A stretch of 59,120 bases of DNA from an uncultured Thiotrichaceae bacterium (GTDB lineage Bacteria; Pseudomonadota; Gammaproteobacteria; Thiotrichales; Thiotrichaceae). Under the pieces are notes generated by a model. It made no database searches. It was not told the DNA's origin and saw only the letters and a list, made by a program, of their open reading frames with translations. Positions within the stretch are counted from its first letter, which is position 1, and every line of letters begins with the position of its first letter. Location: contig CACVAY010000148.1 in assembly GCA_902727985.1 (NCBI GenBank), forward strand, positions 1 to 59,120, read 5' to 3'. Position numbers and translations under genes: made by a program. This document shows, piece after piece, positions 1 through 6,771 of the stretch.

Positions 1-90
1 ACCAAACCGTTTGATATGGAACAGTTACAAAAGATGCTCCTCCGATGGATAGATAAGTCATCATCCGAAAAAAATCAGAAACAAAGCTAA
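1..90 (+). CDS. C-terminal end of a hybrid sensor kinase or receiver-domain protein (partial)
   Basis: Frame 1 is open from the window edge to a TAA at 88-90 and encodes 29 residues beginning TKPFDMEQLQKMLLRWID. The T/S-KPF-D-x-x-x-L pattern is the end of a response-regulator receiver domain (beta5 Lys-Pro and helix alpha5). It closely resembles the tail of the hybrid kinase at 6772-9675 (SKPFDPEHLRDILLKW), so this is most likely the last piece of a second hybrid kinase of the same kind. What lies upstream cannot be seen. It points the same way as the response regulator and HPt genes that follow. Confidence 0.7.
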   Translation, partial: TKPFDMEQLQKMLLRWIDKSSSEKNQKQS

Positions 91-105
91 GAAACATGTG
101 CTTAT

Positions 106-132
106 ATTCCTACTATGGAATCATAGAGGAAT
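106..132. terminator. Hairpin between converging genes, possible terminator
   Basis: ATTCC-TA-CTATG, loop GAAT, CATAG-A-GGAAT forms an 11-12 bp imperfect stem exactly between the converging ends of the partial kinase gene and the DUF697-like gene. No U tract follows on either strand, so intrinsic termination is uncertain. Confidence 0.3.
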
Positions 133-153
133 GACGTGCGGACTTATTAAATG

Positions 154-612
154 CTATTTAACCGCCCCTTTTTTTGAAAGCTGCTTGCCCTCCTCCAGCC
201 GCATATTCAAATCTTCTTTTGCCTTTCCAGGGTCAAAATCTTCCAAAGTTCCGCCTTTCTCAAAATGTTGTTGAAAGACTTTTCCGACCGCATAGGTTGA
301 TGCCCCTCCCATCGCCGCCATGCTCGCTCCACCGGCTAACGTACCAACTCCCGGAATCATTTTCAGTGCACTACCCACCAAAGGGGAAGCAGCCTTGGAA
401 GCTAATCCGCTCATCAGCGTTGTCAGCCCGGCCTTAGCCAGGTGTTTCGAGAACGGAACGCCGTAGAGTTTCGAAAGGCGCATCAACATCAGACGCTGCA
501 CACTTATCAACCCAACTGTATCGATAAAAGGCACTGGAATAAATCCTGTCAGGCTCGAACGAAACGCATAGTCCTTAATCAATTTATCAGCCTTTTGTGC
601 TTTGCTATCCAT
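154..612 (-). CDS. DUF697-like membrane protein, copy 1
   Basis: A 152-residue protein of the DUF697 type (a family often linked to GTPases or membrane stress proteins; biochemical role unknown). The family core is visible: TGFIPVPFIDTVGLISVQRLMLMRLSKLYGVPF at residues 22-54, then two Gly/Ala-rich hydrophobic stretches (about 62-82 and 86-112) containing the IPGVGT turn, and the tail GGTLEDFDPGKAKEDL. Paralogues lie at 6079-6660 and 23698-24321; this copy lacks their longer polar N-terminus. It is transcribed divergently from the response regulator, with TATAAT (708-713, minus strand) as a plausible -10. AGAGGCG about 9 nt before the ATG fits a ribosome site. Inner-membrane location is inferred from hydrophobicity. 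Confidence 0.75.
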   Translation of the reverse strand: MDSKAQKADKLIKDYAFRSSLTGFIPVPFIDTVGLISVQRLMLMRLSKLYGVPFSKHLAKAGLTTLMSGLASKAASPLVGSALKMIPGVGTLAGGASMAAMGGASTYAVGKVFQQHFEKGGTLEDFDPGKAKEDLNMRLEEGKQLSKKGAVK

Positions 613-677
613 GTTATTATTCGCCTCTTAGTGTAAGGATGAGAATGTGCAACATTCGGTCAAAAAACACAAAACCA

Positions 678-715
678 AGCTGAACGCAAGCTGAACAAAT
701 CGTGTATATTATACT
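678..715. promoter_or_regulatory. Divergent promoter region with CTGAAC direct repeat
   Basis: AAGCTGAAC occurs twice, at 678-686 and 689-697 (11-bp period), followed by overlapping -10-like boxes: TATACT on the plus strand (710-715, toward the response regulator) and TATAAT on the minus strand (708-713, toward the DUF697-like gene). The repeat has OmpR-family spacing but differs from the TGTTAA repeats found further on. Function is inferred. Confidence 0.4.
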
Positions 716-838
716 AGCGCCTATTGCGTAGGAGCGCTAAATATATAACTCTATGTTGCGACCAAAATGTTGAGTGAGAGACCAACTTTTATTTCACAGT
801 TATATTAAATTCTTGAATGAGATCAAGGTATCTGCACA

Positions 839-1543
839 ATGCTGGAAAAAAAAATCAAGAACCGTATTTTAATCGTTGATGATGACGATATCTTACAAGT
901 TTTTTTACAAAAATGTTTACTTAATCATAACTATAAAACATTTTGTTTATCAAATGGCGAAGGTATTCCTGATGCGCTAGAAAAAAATCACATAGACTTA
1001 ATTGTGCTTGATGTGTTGTTACCCGGAAAGGATGGGGGTTATTGGCTGAAGTGGATCAAACAGTACCACCCCCAGATTCCGGTTATCATGGCTTCTGTAC
1101 TAACCAATGAGAATGAACGTTTACGGGGACTACAAAACGGCGCTATTGACTACTTAATCAAGCCTTTTCATGATCAAGAACTTCTAATTCGAATTAAAAA
1201 TGTCTTGCGCCGCTCAACCTTTGGTACGGTTCAAACCACGCTGAAAATTGGCTCGCTACATATAGACACCAAGAACAATAATGTGGATAAAAATGGTGAT
1301 ATATTTCCATTGACGCAGATGGAGACTAACATCCTAAAATTGTTCTACCTGAATCCTGGAACGGTACTTAGCCGCGATGAAATTATGGAACAGGTGAAAG
1401 GAGTCAAACACAATCCACTGGATCGCAGTATAGATATCCATATCAACAAAATCAGAAAAAAGATAGAAGAAGATCCCGCAAACCCCATCTATATACGAAC
1501 CATAAGAGGCAAAGGGTATTGTTTGCAATTACATAACCAATAA
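839..1543 (+). CDS. OmpR-family response regulator
   Basis: A 234-residue two-component regulator. The receiver domain (about 8-125) has the acidic cluster DDDD at 14-17, phospho-acceptor Asp58 in LIVLDVLLPG, Ser86 and Lys108 in DYLIKPF. A winged-helix DNA-binding domain (about 135-232) ends in the typical RKKIEEDPANPIYIRTIRGKGY-type wing. AAGG lies about 13 nt before the ATG. The HPt gene follows 42 bp downstream, so the two are probably co-transcribed. The regulator is the natural candidate to bind the TGTTAA-N4-TGTTAA repeats found five times in this region. Family assignment is firm; the targets are inferred. Confidence 0.93.
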   Translation: MLEKKIKNRILIVDDDDILQVFLQKCLLNHNYKTFCLSNGEGIPDALEKNHIDLIVLDVLLPGKDGGYWLKWIKQYHPQIPVIMASVLTNENERLRGLQNGAIDYLIKPFHDQELLIRIKNVLRRSTFGTVQTTLKIGSLHIDTKNNNVDKNGDIFPLTQMETNILKLFYLNPGTVLSRDEIMEQVKGVKHNPLDRSIDIHINKIRKKIEEDPANPIYIRTIRGKGYCLQLHNQ

Positions 1544-1585
1544 GCCTATACTGTTCACTGGCTTACGACAAATTAAGATCAAAAA

Positions 1586-1933
1586 ATGTCAAATATCAAT
1601 AACCATTCATTAGATATAGTCGCCAATAATTTGGGGCTCGAAGAAGCAGTAGAGATGTTTGAATACGCATTACCACATATTTCCCAAAGAAGAGATGAAC
1701 TAAGAAAACACATATCCATAAGCGATTGGGAAGCAGCAGGGCAATGCGTCCACCGTACCCTGAGTTCTGTGAACTTATATGGTTCAGACAGACTGGAAGA
1801 GTTATTACTTCAGGTCAAACTAGCTAGCACCGGGGAGGTTGAACCCTCTACCCTTAACCAAGAGTTATCCAAAGAATTTGATAATGTTCTTCAATCCATC
1901 AAGCAATGGCTTGCCACGCATACAAGCTCGTGA
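1586..1933 (+). CDS. Stand-alone HPt phosphotransfer protein
   Basis: A 115-residue all-helical protein with a histidine phosphotransfer signature. His56 lies in CVHRTLSSVNLYGSDRLEELL, matching the HPt pattern H-x-L-[KRS]-[GS]-S-x-x-x-[GL]-x-x-x-L. The gene follows the response regulator directly. The hybrid kinase at 6772-9675 ends in a receiver domain without an HPt domain, so this protein plausibly carries phosphate from that receiver (Asp896) to the OmpR-family regulator (Asp58). HPt sequences diverge widely, so the call rests on the motif, the length and the context. Confidence 0.72.
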   Translation: MSNINNHSLDIVANNLGLEEAVEMFEYALPHISQRRDELRKHISISDWEAAGQCVHRTLSSVNLYGSDRLEELLLQVKLASTGEVEPSTLNQELSKEFDNVLQSIKQWLATHTSS

Positions 1934-2030
1934 TCAGGACAGAGAGCTAACCTTTACCTTATTCCGGCATACTCATCTAACGACATAACCCCACATCGTT
2001 TAAGAGAGTCAGAGGAAATCTAGCAAGCAC

Positions 2031-2089
2031 ATTTCTTAACATTTCTTAACATTTCTATCCACATGACCACTGATTTAAATTGCTACAAT
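2031..2089 (+). promoter_or_regulatory. TTAAC direct repeat (10-bp period) and -10 box upstream of the HhH membrane protein
   Basis: ATTTCTTAAC is repeated exactly at 2031-2040 and 2041-2050, with ATTTC starting a third copy. On the opposite strand this reads TGTTAAGAAATGTTAAG, the motif also seen at 3865, 9720, 23539 and 25694. TACAAT at 2084-2089 is a good -10, giving a start near 2096. That rules out upstream start codons for the gene at 2137. Binding by the local OmpR-type regulator is inferred. Confidence 0.55.
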
Positions 2090-2136
2090 AGACATTGTTT
2101 CATGTATTTATCAGCAGACTAGAGAGAAAGTTCACA

Positions 2137-2763
2137 ATGAAATCTATACCACTATCCTCTATGAACCTTTACAGTACGCTTGGTATGGTCACTATAGGTG
2201 CAGCGACTGGTGCCATCGTCGGCTCTACTGCTTTTGTGGCCTACACTGTGCTAACAGGGAAAAGTGCTGCAGCCGCACTAACCGCTAAGAGCGCCTTAAG
2301 CATGCAAGGGACGACTTTAACCCCCGTCTCTTCTGGATCACGCCTATTAGGTTTGCTGCTACCTGCTTCAATAGGAGCGCTAGGAGGCGGCTTGGGTGGT
2401 TTGAGTCTGGCACGAAAAAAGACCCTCCAAGCACGAGATGTATCAACCGAATCAGTTAAAGAACCCAAGGAACAAGACGATACCGAAAACCAGTCTCTAC
2501 AGCCCTCTGAAACACATTTAACAAAAACAATGCCCGTACCTAATACATCAGAAGTAGATTTGGAACAAATTAAAGGCATCGGACCTAAATATTCCAGCTT
2601 ATTACAGAAAGCCGGCATTCATACTGTGGAAGACTTGGCTATGAATCCCCTGGAAGACATTCATAGCGCTCTAAATTCCTCTTTGGGAGAACAAAAGTTC
2701 AGACTGAAAAACTGGGTTACACAAGCTAGGCAAATGGTCGAGCAGAAAGCATACTCTTCATAA
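2137..2763 (+). CDS. Membrane protein with C-terminal helix-hairpin-helix domain
   Basis: A 208-residue protein of unknown function. Residues about 8-35 (LYSTLGMVTIGAATGAIVGSTAFVAYTVL) and 66-90 (LLGLLLPASIGALGGGLGGLSLA) are Gly/Ala-rich hydrophobic segments, likely two membrane helices. A polar Glu/Lys/Ser linker follows. The C-terminus (about 147-200) has LEQIKGIGPKYSSLLQKAGIHTVEDLA, a helix-hairpin-helix of the kind in DUF4332 and related domains, which normally contacts DNA or helps oligomerise. The ATG at 2137 was chosen because the putative -10 at 2084 makes the upstream in-frame TTG unusable. A DNA-type domain tethered to a membrane anchor is odd. Confidence 0.7.
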   Translation: MKSIPLSSMNLYSTLGMVTIGAATGAIVGSTAFVAYTVLTGKSAAAALTAKSALSMQGTTLTPVSSGSRLLGLLLPASIGALGGGLGGLSLARKKTLQARDVSTESVKEPKEQDDTENQSLQPSETHLTKTMPVPNTSEVDLEQIKGIGPKYSSLLQKAGIHTVEDLAMNPLEDIHSALNSSLGEQKFRLKNWVTQARQMVEQKAYSS

Positions 2764-2785
2764 AAAAACGATAAATCGTGAATAC

Positions 2786-2804
2786 TTGTACTATAACTGT
2801 ACAA
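2786..2804. promoter_or_regulatory. Inverted repeat TTGTAC-N7-GTACAA
   Basis: A perfect 6-bp inverted repeat with a 7-bp spacer in the leader between 2763 and the small membrane protein at 2936. It could be an operator. No regulator can be assigned. Confidence 0.3.
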
Positions 2805-2935
2805 TATGAGAACAGTATCAAAAGGCCCAGTACTATAAAAATAGGAGTGCGTCTGCTAAAGATAGCACACCCTTTAAACTTCACTTTTTTAAACAACACG
2901 TAACCACTTAAAATATACTTAGAAGGAGTAAACTC

Positions 2936-3169
2936 ATGGAAACACAAATCGCAGCCGCAGCAGGGTCAAATGGATCACTTGCTTCTGTTGGTCATTCTCT
3001 TGCAAGTGTTGGCACAGCATCAAAAGCGTTCGCACTGGTACACCCGATGACTATGGCAGTAGCAGGCGGCGTATTATTAGGCATGGGTGCTTACCACACA
3101 CTTGGAAAAGTGTTTAAGAAAAAAGACACGACAGTCAGTGTACCTGTTCAGGAAGCTGTAGCTACCTGA
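2936..3169 (+). CDS. Short Gly/Ala-rich single-pass membrane protein, copy 1
   Basis: A 77-residue protein with a strong ribosome site (AGAAGGAG, 8 nt before the ATG). It starts METQ-A and has SVGHSLASVGTASKAFALVHPMTMAVAGGVLLGMGAYHTLGKVFKKKD: one glycine-zipper-like membrane helix (about 36-56) ending in a Lys-rich cytoplasmic stop, then a short acidic/hydrophobic tail. The protein at 9827-10048 is a clear paralogue, sharing METQ, the LA-IGTAGK/VGTASK region, HPM-MA-GG-LLG-GAY and KLFKKK/KVFKKK. The family is unknown to me. The strong ribosome site suggests high expression, as for a structural membrane component. Confidence 0.75.
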   Translation: METQIAAAAGSNGSLASVGHSLASVGTASKAFALVHPMTMAVAGGVLLGMGAYHTLGKVFKKKDTTVSVPVQEAVAT

Positions 3170-3261
3170 TACAACAGATATCAAGCACATTTGATTTGTA
3201 TAAGTAGCATCACATGCTACATTTAATATTTTTAAATATCTCATTTTAACGGAGAACAAAG

Positions 3262-3513
3262 ATGGTAATACCCATGAATTTCGTTGTAGGCGCCGTAATC
3301 GGTGCAGTATCAACATATGTTTATAAAGACGACACTGCCAAAGAATGGATAAAAGAAACGGGTGGTAAAATTAAGGATGGTAGTAGTTCCTTTATGACAT
3401 CATTCAAAAAGAAGGCGGTAGAAGAGCCATCTGAATCCATCGCCGAGAAAGGAGAAACCATAGACAGTACTGCTGAGGTAGTCTCTGAAAAAGCAAAACC
3501 TGAAACATCGTAA
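3262..3513 (+). CDS. YtxH-like small membrane protein
   Basis: An 83-residue protein. Residues 5-22 (MNFVVGAVIGAVSTYVYK) form one Gly-containing membrane helix. A charged, probably helical tail follows (DDTAKEWIKETGGKIKDGSSSFMTSFKKKAVEEP...) rich in Lys/Glu/Ser. The layout resembles YtxH/general-stress-type proteins, a low-complexity similarity only. GGAG lies 8 nt before the ATG. The gene is 92 bp after the small Gly-rich protein and is probably expressed with it. Confidence 0.65.
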   Translation: MVIPMNFVVGAVIGAVSTYVYKDDTAKEWIKETGGKIKDGSSSFMTSFKKKAVEEPSESIAEKGETIDSTAEVVSEKAKPETS

Positions 3514-4015
3514 AGAAGGATCCTCATCCTCCCCCTAATTTCAATCAAAATAGATTAAAATCTGCGATAAAGCGTTGATAAGATTCTTATCCCATTTTTT
3601 ACCAAATAAAAACCATCATCTGTTGATTATTAGGAAAGTAAAGGTCTCTGGCAAGGTGCAACATGCATACTAACAAAACCATACCAGAGACCTCTACCAC
3701 TCTCGCCTTTTACCTGATAGCGCCCCCCCCCTTGGGTTTCCAGTAGAATATGATGAACTCAACCATAATTTATTTCCATCCGCGCTCTTAAAGGAGCCTC
3801 CAGTGACGCAACAGACACAGCCCAAGTCATCTTTATGGATGGTAAGAATAAAGACTGAGCCGAATGTTAAGAAATGTTAAGCATCCTTTACCTGCTCACC
3901 TTTTTTATTCAGTATGTCTGGGATTATACCGTGAGGTCTCCTTCCTTCTGAGCCAGAAAGAGGTTGAAACTCATACACAATCAACACTCTATTTTAGCTA
4001 TGTAATAAAGCCTCA
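3514..4015. other. 502-bp intergenic region with inverted repeat, C9 tract and possible short frame
   Basis: No protein of normal length is encoded. A perfect 10-bp inverted repeat, AGGTCTCTGG at 3642-3651 and CCAGAGACCT at 3684-3693, encloses a 32-nt loop. A run of nine C lies at 3723-3731. A 25-codon frame (GTG at 3803, TAA at 3878-3880) has a good ribosome site (AAAGGAG, 6-nt spacing) and ends inside the TGTTAA repeat. I cannot tell whether it is translated. The operator feeding the OmpA-like gene is listed separately. Confidence 0.5.
3865..3881 (+). promoter_or_regulatory. TGTTAA-N4-TGTTAA direct repeat upstream of the OmpA-like operon
   Basis: TGTTAAGAAATGTTAAG reads forward here, 136 bp upstream of the ATG at 4016, with the same 10-bp period as the copies near 2036, 9720, 23539 and 25694. 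A weak -10-like TATGTC (3913-3918) lies about 33 bp downstream, close to the spacing seen at 23539. Confidence 0.5.
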
Positions 4016-5053
4016 ATGACCTATAGAACCTGGACAATACAAATTATTGGTACCTTGTTAATAGTGCTACTATTTCTTTCTACAATACCGCTTTATACAC
4101 AACGCTTACCCACTATCATTTCACAACAGGTAGCGCAGGACTTACATAAAGCAGGGCTAACGTGGGCTAAAGTGCAAGCCAAAGACCGAAACATCACACT
4201 CAGTGGCAATGCCCCCCATCTCAAAGAACACGAACAAGCTTTACAGATAAGCCAGTCAGCCTGGTTTGTTAAGCATGTGTATGATGATATTACCCCAAAA
4301 TTTGTTGAACCTTACACCATGGACATACGCTGGAATGGTAAGGACTTAGTATTAAAAGGCTATGTAAGTAGCGATACAAACAAAGCGAACATCAAGCAAC
4401 AAGTCGCAACCCAATTTGCAGGTACGAATATCCAACAGAGCCTGGAAGTAGCAGCAGGCGCACCTGAAAACTGGGCGCAACTCAATAGCACACTATTAAA
4501 GCACCTACAAAGCTTGCAATTAGCCTCTATCCAGATAATAGATAATACGATTCATATTGCTGGAAAAGCCCGCACCTCGAAAGAGACAGAAGCACTACAA
4601 AGCGCCATAAGTCCTTTTACCGAACAGACCGGGGAACAGAGATATACCATTACCACGCATATCGTTGCACTGGATAATGCGGCGATTGTCTGTCAAAAAG
4701 AGTTTAACCGCCTACTATCAAAAAATAAAATTCGTTTTAAAACAGGAAATGCGAGCATTGATAGCAGTAGCGACGCCTTACTGGAAGAACTGGCCGATAC
4801 GGCCATATTTTGTGCCGACTCTACTATTCTAATTTCTGGACATACTGACAATATCGGTAGTAATGAAGAAAACCTGAAATTAAGTGAGCAACGAGCAAAA
4901 GCTGTCAAAGGAAGGCTTTTTAATCAGGGAGGTGTTCCGCTCGAACGCTTAAAAACTATCGGTAAAGGCGCAAGTGACCCACTTGCAGAAAACCAAACAG
5001 ATACCGGTAGAGCAAAAAACCGTCGAATTGAATTTACTGTGGAGGGTATTTAA
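4016..5053 (+). CDS. Membrane-anchored BON-OmpA peptidoglycan-binding protein
   Basis: A 345-residue envelope protein. Residues 8-28 are one membrane helix or uncleaved signal. Residues about 30-215 contain repeated BON-like units (for example WAKVQAKDRNITLSGNAPH and LVLKGYVSSDTNKANIKQQV). The C-terminal OmpA/MotB-like domain (about 225-343) carries ILISGHTDNIGSNEENLKLSEQRAKAVKGRL and the final NRRIEF, the peptidoglycan-binding signature. The arrangement recalls mycobacterial OmpATb (BON plus OmpA), but here with a membrane anchor. The coiled-coil gene follows after 2 bp. It probably links the inner membrane to peptidoglycan; the partner is unknown. Confidence 0.82.
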   Translation: MTYRTWTIQIIGTLLIVLLFLSTIPLYTQRLPTIISQQVAQDLHKAGLTWAKVQAKDRNITLSGNAPHLKEHEQALQISQSAWFVKHVYDDITPKFVEPYTMDIRWNGKDLVLKGYVSSDTNKANIKQQVATQFAGTNIQQSLEVAAGAPENWAQLNSTLLKHLQSLQLASIQIIDNTIHIAGKARTSKETEALQSAISPFTEQTGEQRYTITTHIVALDNAAIVCQKEFNRLLSKNKIRFKTGNASIDSSSDALLEELADTAIFCADSTILISGHTDNIGSNEENLKLSEQRAKAVKGRLFNQGGVPLERLKTIGKGASDPLAENQTDTGRAKNRRIEFTVEGI

Positions 5054-5055
5054 AT

Positions 5056-5967
5056 ATGTCGGATTTACCACTCATATATGAACTGGGCTTAGTCGCCACC
5101 CTTATTGCGCTTATCGCGTGGTTTATGGGACGAACCTTATGTGAATCGAAAGAACATGAGGTGCGAGCAACGAACCAATCACTTGAAATAGAAAAACAGC
5201 ATTTAGTATCACGATTAGCTGAAAAAGATACGGAGATAAACAACCTTTCAGACCAGCTAAAAGACAAGCAGAAACAACTTGTTGATGTAAATTATCAATG
5301 TGAAATGGATGCCGCTGTCCTAAGCACCCTAAAAAAAGAACAAAAAGAGGCATTAAATACGGTACAAACCCTCACACCCTACCGTATTCAATATGAACAA
5401 CTGACCCTGCACCATGAAGCCCAATCAAAACAAATGATGGATTTAAAAAAGGCGACTGAACAAAACCAAGACGAGATCCAACATTATCTTGAGTTGCTTG
5501 CAAAACATGATAAAGAACGGGATGAGCTCACATGTACAAAGCAGAAACTGACTGAGGAGAAAGTACGCTTAGAAGAGGCTATCAACAAACAAAACCAAGA
5601 AGCGCAAAAGCTAAAAAACGACCATATTAAGAAGGTTGATCAATTACAGACATCGTATTTAAAAGAAGAAAATCTGACCAAGCAGCTACAGCAAGACAAC
5701 AAAGACTTACACAAAATCAATCAGTTAAAAACACAAGAGATACATGCGCTAAATGCAGTTCAAACCCAAAGAGATGAACTGGAAGCAACGGGTAATAATC
5801 TACAGGCAATCATCATACAATTAAAGAAAGAAAATGCTGAATTACAAGAGCTTAACAGTAATTTAACCGAACAAAAGGACGTGCTAAACGAAAGAATAAA
5901 TAGCCTATTACAATCAACTAATTCCAATAATATAAAACTTAGCAGTATGCTAGAAGCCTTTCCTTAA
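5056..5967 (+). CDS. Membrane-anchored long coiled-coil protein
   Basis: A 303-residue protein with a ribosome site (GGAGGG, 7 nt before the ATG) embedded in the end of the OmpA-like gene, so the two are translationally coupled. Residues 6-28 (LIYELGLVATLIALIAWFMGRTL) form one membrane helix. Residues about 30-290 are almost uninterrupted heptad-like coiled coil rich in Lys, Glu, Gln and Leu. No enzymatic domain is visible. By position it could be the cytoplasmic partner of the BON-OmpA protein, forming an envelope-spanning structural pair. The sequence is low in complexity, so homology cannot be judged by eye. Confidence 0.75.
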   Translation: MSDLPLIYELGLVATLIALIAWFMGRTLCESKEHEVRATNQSLEIEKQHLVSRLAEKDTEINNLSDQLKDKQKQLVDVNYQCEMDAAVLSTLKKEQKEALNTVQTLTPYRIQYEQLTLHHEAQSKQMMDLKKATEQNQDEIQHYLELLAKHDKERDELTCTKQKLTEEKVRLEEAINKQNQEAQKLKNDHIKKVDQLQTSYLKEENLTKQLQQDNKDLHKINQLKTQEIHALNAVQTQRDELEATGNNLQAIIIQLKKENAELQELNSNLTEQKDVLNERINSLLQSTNSNNIKLSSMLEAFP

Positions 5968-6078
5968 CCAAAAGAGCTTGAAAGGGAGTGCACAACTAAC
6001 GTTATACAAACATCTTCAATAGACTAAAGAGATGGTTAGTAACATTCCAACTGAATTAAAAACACGGTGTACAGTACA

Positions 6079-6660
6079 ATGAAAGAAGAGACCCTACCGA
6101 ATCAACAGACCGTCTTGCTTGATGAACTCAATCTACGCATGAGTCAAACTCGGTCTGAACTTGACCTCAAAAACAGGACGATTCGACAACAAGAGGCCAA
6201 TCGTATTATCAAGAACCATGTACTCACTGGATCAGCCATAGGACTCATTCCCCTGCCCCTTGTTGATATTCTCGCCCTAAGCAGCAATCAACTCAATATG
6301 CTACATCGTCTGAGTGAGCATTATAATCTTGACTTTGATCGCAATAAGACCAAAGTCGCTCTGACTGCATTACTAAGTGGCTCACTCCCGACCTTAACCC
6401 TATTGAGCCTTAGCAGCGCCTCCAAGTTCATACCAGGCATAGGCACCTTAGGGGGCAACGCAAGCTTAAGTCTGTTCGGAGGCGCGGTAACTTACGCAAC
6501 CGGCCAAAGCTTTGCAAAGCATTTTGATGCAGATGGAACACTTGATAACTTTCATGCTAGAAAATTCACCCACTTTTTCAAACAGGAATTACAAAAAGGC
6601 CAACACATCATTCAACAACATCTGGCAAAAAAAACAGTAAGCACTATAAATGTAGACTAG
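6079..6660 (+). CDS. DUF697-like membrane protein, copy 2
   Basis: A 193-residue paralogue of the proteins at 154-612 and 23698-24321. A polar, helical N-terminus of about 45 residues precedes the shared core NHVLTGSAIGLIPLPLVDILALSSNQLNMLHRLSEHYNLDF, the hydrophobic Gly/Ser-rich stretch with FIPGIGTLGGNASLS, and the tail DGTLDNFHARKFTHFFKQEL. It lies 111 bp after the coiled-coil gene and probably belongs to the same transcript. I chose the ATG at 6079; a GTG four codons upstream is possible, and neither has a clear ribosome site. Confidence 0.75.
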   Translation: MKEETLPNQQTVLLDELNLRMSQTRSELDLKNRTIRQQEANRIIKNHVLTGSAIGLIPLPLVDILALSSNQLNMLHRLSEHYNLDFDRNKTKVALTALLSGSLPTLTLLSLSSASKFIPGIGTLGGNASLSLFGGAVTYATGQSFAKHFDADGTLDNFHARKFTHFFKQELQKGQHIIQQHLAKKTVSTINVD

Positions 6661-6771
6661 GGAATGCATGTTAATTGAATACAGATATCGATCTGAGATT
6701 CTCTTTTTTACCATCAACGTATTCTGCAACTGCAACCGCATTCGTTGCTCAACGATGTATACTTTTGTTCT

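Noticed and set aside
2031-2055. The TTAAC repeats as a CRISPR or other array.
   Set aside because: Units are only 10 bp with two to three copies and no spacers; the placement before a -10 box fits an operator.
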